Source of the DNA: Lactarius indigo
Lineage: Eukaryota; Basidiomycota; Agaricomycetes; Russulales; Russulaceae
Assembly: GCA_025766275.1 (NCBI GenBank)
Contig: JAFKAC010000014.1
Span: 744,001-808,000 of the forward strand
Direction: 5' to 3'
Length of the DNA stretch: 64,000 nt
Numbering within the stretch: the first letter of the stretch is position 1; each line of letters begins with the position of its first letter. The translations under genes were made by a program, and so were the position numbers. Below, in pieces: positions 32,982 to 44,784 of the stretch. The notes under the pieces were generated by a model, which ran no database searches, was not told the DNA's origin, and worked only from the letters and a program-made list of their open reading frames with translations.

Positions 32982-35900
32982 ATGACCCTCGGTTCAGGTG
33001 ACCCCGCTGCGCGGCTCTGGTCGCTCAACGATACGTCTTTCCCCAACACAAACGCGACTTTGACCTCCAGGTAGGTCTTTTTTTTACATGACGCAATTCG
33101 GGTCGATGACGGTTTTTCTTCACAGCCAAGGTCCCCTGTCCCCGCTGTCGCGTCAGCCTCCTCGTCATTCTCATCCTCGCCTTTCGCCCCGCCGTCCAGA
33201 TCGTCGCCGTCAGAACGGGAAAGCAACATGACGGCGATCTCCGTCACCGGTCCCACCGACGACCCTACGCCGGTTTCTCGTGAGAGCGACGGCCAAACAA
33301 ATCTTACACGAAGAAGCATGGAAAACGACGCCGAGGATGACGACGACGAAGAGCAAGAGCAAGACGAGTCCAAGATCCCCACGTCCCTTGATCATGCATT
33401 ACCTGTGGCATTCACACACAACTCAACGAATCCTAACGTGGCGGCATCGACTTCAGCACCTGCCGCGACCAGTATGCGCCGGTTGGCGAGGGAGACATTT
33501 TCCAAGACTTCAAGTGACAACGCAAGCAGAGGTTGTCATCCCGTTGCCGACTAAACGCGTGCACAGGCTGTGCCCTCTCGTGGAAATGGGAGATGCCATC
33601 CGCGCACGCTGACCAGTCCAAGTAGAAAATGATGGCGCGTGGTAGACGAACAAGAACAAGACGACTCCGACAACTCCAAAGTTAGATCGTCATCAATGCA
33701 CCACGTGAACTATGACGCGTATTCAGGGTCAAGCCGCAATCACAACCACCTGCCCGACCACGGTCTGGACATCAGCCCCGCCGTTCCACCCAGCAGCATC
33801 GCGCATCGACTACGCTCGCCGTCCTCGCGTCCATTTCAGTGCACATGCCCACGCCCGAGTTGACGCTGCCCCTGCAGGACAGTCGTCGCCAATCACGCCC
33901 CACACATCAACTCGCTCACAGATCTCCTGCTGACTGCCCTTCCAGAACTTGCACGCACGGAGATTGCGATCCCCCCGCGCGCACTCAGTCACCTACACCC
34001 ATCGCACGATCGTTTGAATCCCGTGCGCAACATGCAAGAGATGCAACAGCACGCGATCCGGCAGTGTTTCTACTATGAGGGGGCCGTGGTCGGCGCGCGC
34101 GGTCTCCTTCCATCTCTCCCCTCTGCCGAATTTTCCCCCGTCTCTCGGACTGCGACGCTTGTGCTACCAACAACAACTCTGCCCCTGCAACTGCAACCAA
34201 TCTTGATCCCGATTATCTGCAGAACGAGAGTCTGGATCTCGACCTCGACCTCGACATTTCTATGGACCTCGAGGCCGGGCCTGCGGGTGAAGACGCGCAC
34301 GGAGTCATCAACGACGTCGTGCCCCCGTACCCCCCCGTACCACTACTGCGCTCTTCGGGCGCCCATAACCATCCATACGGGCCCATGTTCTGCTTTGTAA
34401 TACTCGAGCTTGACGGTGTCGACCATAGCCTTGGCGCTGGCGTGGACGTTGGCCGTGTTCACACGAGCCCTTCGCCAAGGCCTGAGCTTTGACCTTACGT
34501 TTTTGAATCGTAGCGGCGGGGGTCGATCGACTGGCGCGCTGGGAATGTCTTCGGTTGTGCGGGTGATAGCACAGACACGGGCATCGGAGAGTACGCTGGC
34601 AACGGGACGATCGACCCGTCAGTACTTGGCGGCGGCGCCAACAACAGCCCTGGCAAGCTCGTGGACGGCGTGAGCTCACCGATTCGTGGGTTCAGCGGCG
34701 CGCAACCTGAGCGAGCGACGGACGAAGACGACGAGGAAGAGGACGACGTCACTGGCATGTTGTTTGAGAACACGGGCGACGACGACTTCGTGCCGCTATC
34801 GGGATTGGGCAAGGGCAAGGGCCGAGCGGGCGTTGTGGACGACTTTGTTGAATCACCGGAAAGCATGGCTGCCGCTGCTGGTTCAAGGATGCGAAGGAAG
34901 AGGTATATGCAGACGAAGTAGTCAGGTATAGTGACGATAGCGACAGCGACGGTGATAGCGAAAGCGATGAAGATGAAGGTCCGCGTCCGCATGCAATATC
35001 TGTGCCTGTTTTCGGGGACGCTCGTCGCAAGAAACGCACGCTACCATCGTCGCCTTCGGGTATGCTCTCAAGGGGGATAACGTTCTGCTACCATTGCACG
35101 CGCAAGATAGATGCGCTGTACGTTGATCATGGCGTCAACGGACGAGCAATGCCGTAACTTGTTTTGTGACCTTTGCATTGAGAAATGGTGCGCCTTGCAT
35201 CCCTTCATTTATATATTACATATTTCTGACTCTCCTGGGGCGGAGGTACCCCGAGTTAACGTTCGATCGCTTAGTAGAAGTGTTTGAGTGTCCGGCTTCT
35301 CGCAACTATTGTGACTGTTCGCGGAAGCGCGGAGAGCTTTACATTTCAGAACGTGATGAGGGACAAGGACCCTGGAACGGCGCAGGTGCTGGCAGCGAAG
35401 AAGCAGGGCTAAACGACGACAGCGACAACGACGGAGACGGATGCGCAGGTCTTTGACGAGAGCTGAAGCGCCACGGCAGTGTTCACGGTTTCCGGTGAAT
35501 CGGTCGGCAGTGGGTTCTTGCACGGCAACAAAGCGCGCATCATACCCATCTCCCAAGGTACGGCCCCCCTGCTGCTCCCACTCCCGTTGCCGCTACCACG
35601 GCGACAATCGGCTCGATGCCAGAACCCGCGCATAAGTAGCAGCAATAACTGCAAAGACGCCGGTATGTGCTCATCGGGAAACCGCTCAAGCCCTGGTGGC
35701 GGCTCGTGTCCCTTCTGGACCCCGACCCCAACCAGCCGGGGAAGAAAAAGGGGGAAAGGTAAGACGATGGCAATGGCAATGGCGCGCTGGGGACGCCGGG
35801 GTAAGCGGATTCGGCTCTTTGTGGGGAGCCTAGAGCCATTGCTGGTGGCGCGGAGGCGGCGACGCCGACGATCTGAGTCGTTGACGCCGCCGAACGGCGA

Positions 35901-36090
35901 TGGCGACGAAAATGCAAATCTTGATGATGGTGGCGATGTCGATCTTGGTGATGCAGAAACCGACGACGGGACCCGGCCTGGGGAGTATGTGGTACCTGTA
36001 CCGTCTGCTCAGGTGGAGATGGCGAGGGTCACGCCGAAGGAGGTAGAGCGTGCCATCGGCGCCGCGTTCGCCGTTGGCGCCGTGCCATAG
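32982..36090 (+). pseudogene. zf-4CXXC_R1 gene, module E (internally deleted, degenerate)
   Basis: First exon from ATG 32982, an intron ending near 33126, then a coherent PRSPVPAVASASSSF stretch. It reads in frame into MTAISVTGPTDD (ATG 33228) and on through VSRESDGQ. A deletion then removes about 450 bp of the copy B layout and joins directly to the acidic run and SKIPTSLDHAL. Frameshifts follow near 33530 and near 34515. The zinc-finger region (35085-35345) has lost about a dozen bases including the CC pair, although CPASRNYCDCS remains. The tail, with its Arg run and Asp-rich end, is readable from 35479 to 36090. Pseudogene. Its exon 2 is the best witness of the ancestral N-terminal frame. 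Confidence 0.72.
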
Positions 36091-36357
36091 TCGTCCTTGT
36101 CGGTTCCAGAAAAAGAGAATTAACGAAACGAGTATTATTGCCTGATTTCCATTTTGGGATTCCGTCTTCCTCGATTTAAAATACCTCATTCCGCCTTGGT
36201 TTTCTGTGTGCTCTCATAATTCGCCGTTCTGAGCAGAGACAATGCGATCTCCGACAAATTGAGAGCACTAATCAACAACGGAGATGGTCTCTGGCTTGAA
36301 ATCAATCAAATACTAGATGTGTGGGTAGGTACTACAGATGGGGCGCTACGTTCTATT
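36091..36357. other. Short convergent spacer between zf E and NLR E
   Basis: About half the length of the matching spacers in modules B and D, so an internal deletion is likely. No gene seen. Confidence 0.45.
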
Positions 36358-39300
36358 TTATTCGACACTGGGATGGTGATCTAATAGTAACTGTAAGACC
36401 TCGCGATATCCTCCTGACGAAGTGAGCTGAAACGGAGTCCGACCTATATCGTCCACTGCATCTACATCTGCACCGTTTTCAAGTAGCAGGCGTAAGCAAT
36501 CGCCATCGGATCCCAGAAAACGTGGTACCCGGCCCAAGAACAGGTGCAAAGGCGTTGACTGATCGTGATCCTGTGCGTTGACATCCGCTCCATTCTGGAT
36601 CAGTATCCGCACAACTTGGGTGTCCCGTCCATGGGCCCATCGTAGCACAGGTGACCGGGTCAACGAAAACAACGAAAACGACAAAAACAACCACGATAAC
36701 GACGACGACAACAACATCGACAACGACCACGACAGCGATAGCAACAACGACGACAACGACAACGACAACAACGACGACAAAAGCAAAAGCGACGACGAAA
36801 TCGACAACTCGAACGACGACGACGAGAACGACGACGACAAAAGCAAAGAAAACGACGGAATCGACAACGACGACGACGACAAAAACAAAGAAATCGACGA
36901 AATCGACAACGACGACAACGACAACAACGACGACGACAACAACAACAACAACGACAACAACGATAACGACAGCGACAACGACAGCGACAGCGACGACAAC
37001 GACGACAACAAAAGCAAAAACGACGACGAAAGCAACAACGACGACGGCGACAACAACAACAACAACGACAACGACAACAACAACAACAACGACGACAACA
37101 ACAACACCCACAATAACAATAACGATGGGAACGACGGCGACGACGACAACAACGACATCAAAAGCAAAAACAACGACGAAAACAACAACTGCAACTCCAA
37201 GAAACAGAGCGACAACCACAACTCCCACGGCGACGACGACGACAACGACATTGACAACGCCAGATGTAAAGGTGTCGAATGCCTCCCATCCCGTGCGTTA
37301 ACATCTGCCCCATTCAAGATCAATGTCTGCACAATTTGAATAACATCGCTCGACAACGGTGATGTCGACATCGCCAGATGCAAAGGTGTCTTGTTGTTCT
37401 CATCCCGTGCGTTGACATCCGCCCCGAGCCGGATCAAGAGTTGCACGGTTTTGGCACTCCCCGACGACGATGCTAGAAGCAACAGCTTGTGGAGGTCTGG
37501 CCTTGAACCCGCCCCATTCTGGATCAATAATAGCACGATATCGGCGTGATCACGTCTTGATGCTTCGTGTAATGGAGTACTGTCGTTGCTCGTCGTGGAA
37601 ACATTGAGATCTACACCGTGCCCCACTAGGGTCCGAACAACTTCCAGGTGTCCATTCGCCGCTGCCAAGTGGAGTGGTGTCGTGTGGTCCTCGTCTCGCA
37701 CGTTCGCATCTGCGCCGATGTTTAGTAGCCACTCTACCACATCCATCAATTTGTCCTCCGATGCAGCGTGCAGTAGAGTGCGACTTTGGTCACCAATATT
37801 AAGGACCGCGCCATGCTGGTATAGCAGTTCTGCAACTTGAATGTGCCTGTTACCCAATGCTGCCGCCAGCGGACTCTCGTTTTGACCAACCCTGGCATTT
37901 ACATGCTGCGGATACTCGGCGATGAGATGTTTCGTTAGGTTAAGAAATCCGCACAACGCAGCGTAGTATAGACACAACGGAGCATTGGTTTCACTCGACG
38001 AAGTAGATTCCGGGGGCACATCCAAGGGGTCTGGGCGAAAATGTAGGAAAGAATGCCATGTTTCGTCGATGTTAAAAGACTTGAGCCATGCCTTGAAATA
38101 AGGTTTTGTAGGATCAAAAAGACGCCGCATCCCGTTTTCTACACCTAGCGACACGTTCTCGAATTGGGCATGGCCCACCCAGTGTCGAGCGGCATAGTCC
38201 GATAGAGGAGAGCTACTCTTGACATGATCATTGTAATGTGATTGAAGAAGAACCGCCAAGCAAGCCTGGGCGATAACCATGTGGGCTGGCTCGAGACGGA
38301 TATGAAACCGGGAGATGTCTGGTGTTAGGTTGGCAAGCCGATCCGAAGTCAAAAACTCCTTCACCGAGAAATGTGCGAATTGAACAACCCGGGTCTTCGA
38401 AGAGGCGTCATCGACGACGACGATCAAACTCGAGCACGTAGACAGGACACCTTGTCGTTGATCATCACATCGCCAATCCGTGATTAGCGCTGGTACCCCG
38501 TCCTCTGCCCCATCAAAGTCGAGAGCAAGAACTTCTGCCAGTTCATCAACACGAAGTGGCCGAGTCGCAACAGTGAGACATTGTAACAGTCGATAGGCTT
38601 GGTCTGGGTTGGCTTTTCCGATCTCCCTCAACATCCGCTCGTATGTCTCGTCCAAAGAGTCGGGCAATTCTCCGAGGACGCGGCGGACATTCTGTGGAAG
38701 GCAATTTCGCAGCACTTCGAGCTGACAAAAGACCCATCGGAACCTGTCAAATACCATCAACCACCGTCATATTAACCCGTAAATGCTCTTACATTCCGTC
38801 AGCTCTTTCTGATAGCGTCTCAATCACATGTTCTTTGTCCTCTTTCCTCCATCTCCTCATGAATTTACCGGATCCAGAGTAAACCATTGATCTGATGTAG
38901 GATGCGATATCCTTCTTCTGCCCGTCTTCATCTTGAAGAGAAACTGTCTGAGACGCGAGTGACTCGAGTGCATCGCAGATGTCGACCTCCGGGCGGCTCG
39001 TAACACAAATGTGGAGAGTAGCGAGTCGAAGGCCGACGAGGTCCTTTACGAGATCAAGGACTCGTTCGCGGGCGGATGGGATATCAGATGTGTCGGGGCA
39101 CTCATCGAGGGCATCTAAGATAAGATAAACTGGGCCTTGATTTGGAAGCGTCAGCATCTCCTTGAGGCACTGGATTAAGGCTTTGTCGCTAGGCTGACGC
39201 GCGCCTTTGTCGTGTGTCTCGTAGAGACGGGAGAGTATGTCGCAAAAAGTATTGGAACGAGTAGAGAGTTGGACTAGGAGTGATGAGAGAAGGTTGCGGC

Positions 39301-40801
39301 GGGTTTGCTTGTCGAGATCTCGAAAGTCAAAATAAAAATACGCCATCGAAGCAGATCCGGCCTCGCAGAGAGTTGTGAGATCGTTGATGATTGCGGAGCT
39401 ACTCAACAATCGTAAGTTTCCCAATGCCGCAAGATTTTAGGAGCAACGAACCATAGGACGGTCTTCCCGGAGCCCACTGAGAAACGTGTGGTCCATAAGA
39501 TCACCAAAGAGGCGAAGTCACAGGTCAAAGATACGCACGTTTGCCATGAATCCACAGTAGGGCACCAGTTACCTTCCAGTTTTCGAATTGGTCGTTTTCA
39601 AAGCACCACTCCGCTGTTCCCCCGTGTTGACGATTACCAGCGATGTTATGATTGGTGGACGGATCCGGTGGAGATTGCCATTTCCTAAGGTTTTCCCGTA
39701 ATTGGTTCCCTGTGATCGTGTTAGATACTCGGCTGTCAGCGAAGACGGGACCGATTACGAACGCTTCACGTTGTCTACGTCGTCCGCCGTTTGTCGAAGG
39801 ATTGATTTCACTTCCATTGCAGTTGCCTTGCCGTCTGGATAAAATTGGAGATTGCGTTGGTGAATTTCTAAACAGACTTTACTCACCGTCAGCTATTGTT
39901 TGTACCTTATTGTCAACCGCTTTGACGTTGTCGTTGACAACCTGCACTTTCTCGTCGACACCCCTCACGTCTTTACCAACCACCGCCACATTGTTATCGA
40001 TCTTGTGCGTCACCTTCACAAGCTGTACACTCGCCATCACAACCTCTTCATTCGTCAGTTGGTCAAGCTTCTTCAACCCATCTTCCAGATCTGTCCACCC
40101 GGCCACCTTCTTAAGAAATTTTTCTGAACCGATATTAGTCTCAATCAACGTAAGGCGATACTCGAGCTCACTCGCTCGGCTCCGTTCCATTTCCTTTGTG
40201 GCCGTCGCAAGGATATCCAGAATCTCAACCGTTATTTGTACCATTTTGTCCGTCATTGCCGGAGTCAGCGGGACCTCGGTATAAATGTCGAGCCGCACGA
40301 AGAAACTTTCGATGCGTCCGAAGATGTCGACGAGGATGTCCTGGCTCGCGGCAACATCTTTAGCTGCCTAAGAAAGTTCAACACCGGCCCGGGAAGTGCT
40401 CGCACGAGGGAAGAAACCAAGCGACTCACCAAGAGGAGGACACCAATGCCAGTAAATACTACTTTCGCAGGTGGGAATACCTACCGAATCAACATCAGAG
40501 CGTGTTCACTGACAGATAAGTCGATATTTACCAAACTGACACCTTCGGCAAGGGTCCCAGAGAAGGCACAAAGAACGCTGATGGTCGGAATGAGCAACTT
40601 TTTCAACCTATCATTGGCGGCAGTCCGAGAGGGATCGAACTGGGCGGCTTGGAAGACGGCGAGAATCGCAGCAGGAGAATCGCATTTTTCCAGCTGTTTG
40701 AAGATATCGTGGTTCTTAAGATCATTCTTGGTCTTTTTCTTGTACGACTTGAGAGCGGCATCAAAGATGCCTTCGATATTGGACTGGGAGGGATGGGGCA
40801 T
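36358..40801 (-). CDS. Goodbye-NACHT-ankyrin STAND/NLR-like protein, module E, with giant Leu/Ser tract
   Basis: Exons 40801-40532, 40480-40430, 40367-39887, 39834-39763, 39709-39539, 39476-39452, 39401-38793, 38743-36358, about 1354 residues. The ancestral start codon lies in a small deletion. I chose the next in-frame ATG (MPHPSQSN), which trims a few residues before the Goodbye domain. Walker A reads GKLGSGKT, still a valid P-loop, completed by the 25-bp microexon; Walker B is LILDALDE. Intron 1 would add a TAG if retained. The ankyrin region begins near residue 810. At about residues 1053-1253 it is replaced by about 200 residues of almost pure Leu and Ser. It then resumes with ADVNAQDHDQSTPLHL and runs to the end. 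The frame is unbroken, but the tract probably distorts or ends the ankyrin solenoid. Whether it still works is unclear. Confidence 0.78.
36660..37262. repeat. About 600-bp imperfect GAC/AAC trinucleotide expansion
   Basis: The plus strand is almost only GAC and AAC triplets, with some AAA, GAA and AGC. On the coding (minus) strand of NLR E this reads as Leu and Ser codons (TTG, TCG). It is open in several frames on both strands: Asp/Asn-rich and Thr-rich on plus, Val-rich on minus. It sits where other copies have short serine-coding runs inside ankyrin repeats, so it looks like an expansion of one of them. Confidence 0.9.
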
Positions 40802-41143
40802 GGAAACGGGAGCAGGAGGTCTGGTGGTCGAAGGTGGGAGATGCTGGGACCTCGTGCCAATAAACCCTGAAACAAGCGGTAACACCGGCCGGCACGCGGG
40901 CCGTTACCGCAGTCCGATCCCCTTTGCACTACATACAGTAAGTTAGTGGTTACACTGAGGCCGTTGATAGATTTTACTGGTTAAGTCCTCACGGTCATTG
41001 CCACTGTCACTCCCCGTCCAAGTCTCCGTCTCTTTTGGATCCGGGGCACGGACAAGACTAATCCCATGATCATGCGCTCAAATGCATCGCCGATTTAACA
41101 GTCTACACACGAATCCGCTCTATCGCCGCAAAAACGCATGCTC
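40802..41143. promoter_or_regulatory. Divergent spacer between NLR E and zf F
   Basis: Paralogous spacer with a deletion next to the NLR side that removed the ancestral NLR start codon. No named element seen. Confidence 0.4.
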
Positions 41144-42141
41144 ATGGCAGACATCACCCCTAGTCCAGGTGACCCCGCTGCGTGGCCAACGACATATCTT
41201 TCCCCAATCCCGACGCGACTTTGGGCTCACTCCAGGTCGTTTTACCTAAGGCGATAGCTCTTTTCTCACAGTCGAGGTCCCCTGTCCTCGTCGTCGGCTT
41301 TACCCTCGCCTTTCGCGCCGCCGTCCAGATTGTCGTCCCACCAGGCCTCGAAGTCGCTGTAATGGGAACGAAATATGACGGCGATCTCCACCACTAGTCT
41401 CGGCGACGCCTACCACGGGCGAGTAGGCCATTGGCTACGCGCCAGTGTCTCGTGAGGACGACGGCCAAACGGGCCCAGCACGAAAAGACACGAACAGTGA
41501 CGTCGAGATGCGCGATTGAGACCAGGGCCTATTACAGGTCTGTGTCCGTCTTTACGCCCTTTCTGCGTATATTCATACACCGTGCGACAGATTCAGCCCC
41601 CTCATACGGGTGCCCCCAGGCGCTCCTCGTCCTCTCAATCATATGTACCCTCACGCTGCATGTCAAAGAATCCCCTCTTCCTCCCCTCCCTCTCCGAAAC
41701 CAATCCATCCCAAAGTCACCCCCCGCCAACGTAACAGGGGCAGTGACCGTGAGCCGCTGGACATCATATCTGTCAACTCCTCTTCCTCCTCGCCACCGCC
41801 GCCTCCTCGGTGCAGCCCGCGCAAGACTCAGAAACGGAGGGGACAGAGGCAGTTGCTAGCGTACGTCTTTATACAGCGCCTCCCGCCCAGCGTGCACATG
41901 TCAGACTATGTGCTGGTAGAGCAACGGCCCCGCATACACCAGCGCCAGACAGCAACCAAGGCACAGGCGGGGGACAATTCGGGCTCCAAGGATGTCTTTA
42001 TGTGCTGTAGATTGCATTTGAGAACAACTGGCACCCAGCACGGGACCCAGTGAGAAGAAGACAAATAAGATATGGTGGTAGTGATGGACGATGAGGACAA
42101 CGAATAGGAAGACGAAAACGAGTCCAAGAACCCCACACCCC
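41144..42141 (+). pseudogene. zf-4CXXC_R1 gene, module F (5' end only)
   Basis: Begins MADITPSPGDPAAW at ATG 41144. It keeps the MTAISTTSLG exon (41374 onward), the intron ending near 41590, and the stretch IQPPHTGAPRR, MSKNPLFLPS, DREPLDIIS and KTQKRRG. The acidic run follows. At about 42141 it joins antisense NLR exon 3 at the same point as module C. Frameshifts and a TGA near 41450 break it. The zinc-finger domain is absent. Confidence 0.65.
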
Positions 42142-42809
42142 GGATGGTCGAACCCACTCGCTCGACTCTGTTCCATTCCTTTGTGGCCGTCGCAAAGATA
42201 TCTAGGATCTCAACCGCTATTAACGCCATTTTTTTCGTCATCACCGAGGTTACCGAGCCCCAGTATAAAGCTCAAATCGTACGAAGAACCTTTCAATGCG
42301 CCTGAAGATCTTCAATTGCCCAAGAACTCCCAACACCGGAAGTGCCTGCATGAGGGAACGAGCAGAGCGACTCACCAAGAGGAGGACACCAACACCAGTA
42401 TATACGAGTTTGGCAGGTGGGAATACCTGCCTAATTGACATCATAGCGTGTTTACTAACACATGCCAGTGGACGTGGACAGATGAGTGGATATATACTAA
42501 CGCGACGCCTTCGCTTAGCGTCTCAGTGAAGGCATAAAGTACGTTGATGGACGGAACGAGCTATTTTTTCAACTTGTCATCGACGCCGGTCCGAGCGGGA
42601 TCAAACTGGGCGGCCTGAAACAGTCAGAATGGCAGCGAGAAAATCGCATGTTTCCGGCTGTTTGAAGAGATCATGGCTCGTAAGATCATTTTAGTATTTT
42701 TCTTGTACAACTTGAGAGCGGCATCAAAGATTCCTTCGATTTTGGAAGAGGAAGAGGGCGTTGTTGCGGGAGCATGGGGCATAGAAACAGGAGTGGGAGG
42801 CCGACTCAT
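42142..42809 (-). pseudogene. Goodbye-NACHT NLR remnant, module F (exons 1-3 only)
   Basis: Minus-strand match to NLR exons 3, 2 and 1. It starts at ATG 42809 (MSRPPTPVSMPHAP), keeps KIEGIFDAALKLYKKNTK, then shifts frame. RQVFPPAKLVYTGVGVLLL marks exon 2. NACHT and ankyrin exons are deleted. This is the right edge of the array. Confidence 0.7.
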
Positions 42810-44784
42810 GTTCAATTGGGGGTTTAAATATGCCAACGATTGGTTGTAAGACGCCAAGGACCTTGCTTGAAATGGAAGATAGAGGCTGAAACGACGTATG
42901 CGGGAACACTGCGCCATAAATGTATGCGCATAGTAAACGATGGGGGGCGACGCTAGCGAGCTTTAATATAAACACAAAAAATATCCTTTCGCTGCGGCGA
43001 CGACGTTACGTGCTGCAGCGTTACACCTAGCGGGCTCAACGGGGTGTGGGCATCTGTCTTGGATCTGGCTGGATAACCGAGAGAGTTGGTTCATTATCTA
43101 CTGGAACGGAACATCTGCAACAGACAGAGAGGAAAACTAGCGAGCACGATGACGGTACATCACTATACAGTAGTTGCGTTTACTAACCCAATGGTCCGCG
43201 GGGACGTCCGAAATCCCTCGGCCTTTCCTCGTTTCAAGTTACAGCCCCACATTCCCCTCCCTCATTTCAATCTGTTTCTATCGTGAGCATGAGCATTTCC
43301 CGAGAAACAATTCCAATGAAGAAACGTCGTAAATACTCTGCAACACTGGAGAACATTCCGACTGTGACATAGTTCCCTCGACTTGGGCCAGTGACTCGCC
43401 GCCGTCCCACTATGTCGCGCCTCTGCGTCTTGTTCTTTTCCCTGGACCATTCCTCGTACACTAGTCAGTTCCTGGGGCCCACGTGGGGCGTTGATATAGA
43501 CTAGACTTTACTAGTCATCATTGCCAGTGAGTCCCCATAAATATGGTGAGAAAGGAACATGCTGTGCTGAGCGTGGTGCCAGGCTGCCTCGCGCACAAAA
43601 ACTGCTAAGATTCGTTTGCCACTTGTCCCAGACGCATGATGGGCGACGAATCAAGCCGTGCCCACGCTGAACGAGTGAGCGCTTATCAGCACAATTGCTG
43701 GCATACAATACGAAGCAGATACTGGCAAGTGCAATTTTAAACTGCCAGCAGATTGGTCGTAATGTCGCTGATTACAATTGGCCGACCACACAAATTTGCA
43801 AATCACTTGACCACGACATTCGACGCCACCACGACGCCCTGTCACCCTGAGTTTGCCGGCTTCTCCTCGGCTCGGAATCGTTCTATGACCGGCATCGTGA
43901 TCGAATTTCTGCGGCGAAACTCGCTAGCTATCAATCAAAGCAGAGAAAGCCGACCCATGACACCTACCGAGTAGGGGCTTGGACACCCATGTATCGACTC
44001 TACTCGCTGACATGATATGTCCGAGTCACGATCACCCTTGCGACCACTCGAAGAGGTGCGTTCTGTTAAGGTTTTTGGTACCATTGCCACGTTCAGATAA
44101 TATGATGTAAGTACCGTACCTTTTGTTCTGGACCTGTCAGTTTTGAGGGCGCAGAATATGGTAGAATTGCGCCGCGTTCATTGCTCATTCGCTACCGTAG
44201 GTGGCGTGCCTGCGTGGGTATTCGAAATCTGATTGGATGCAAGTTGTGGGACCTTCGACTTCTGGATCAGAGTTCATCGATTAGATATGAGACGACGTGT
44301 CATCAATTCTCCTGAATGGTGAGTAGGAAAAAAACAAGTTACTGCGTAACTCACAGACTTGCAGTATTCGACACAGACGTGATCGAGGAGGGTTTCTAGC
44401 TGCACACCTCGTCAGGCCCTATCGGATAAGTTGCTGAGCGCTGAGCTTGGAAAAAGGTCATTGTAACGACGCCCAAGTCGGCTGAAAGATATCGCCGTGT
44501 GTATACTAAACGTACGTCATACTCCACCTGGCTGCAGAAATCAGACAATATAGAACTGGGCGCAATTCAAGCAACCTCAGGAACGTGACCGAAACCCCCC
44601 CAAAAAAAGAACGTGGTCGAATCTTCTGTCACTGCGAGTCAGTGACCGGCTCTCCTTCTGCCAATTACTTTTTTCCGCTTTAAAAGGAGCTGAAAGCCAC
44701 CTCTGTTCGTATTATCACCCCTGATAAACACCAATCGGCTTGACGCGGCTCTGGATATCCGGGGCGTCAGGTCACCATATTGAT
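42810..44784. other. Intergenic region between the NLR array and the transporter gene
   Basis: About 2 kb without a recognisable gene or RNA. The short ORFs look like chance. The last 120 bp are the presumed promoter of the transporter gene, with an AT-rich TTTAAAA stretch near 44678, about 105 bp before its ATG. Confidence 0.5.

Noticed and set aside
36578..37339. Long plus-strand Asp/Asn-rich and Thr-rich ORFs and a minus-strand Val-rich ORF
   Set aside because: They are alternative frames of the GAC/AAC expansion within the last exon of NLR E and have no separate gene features.
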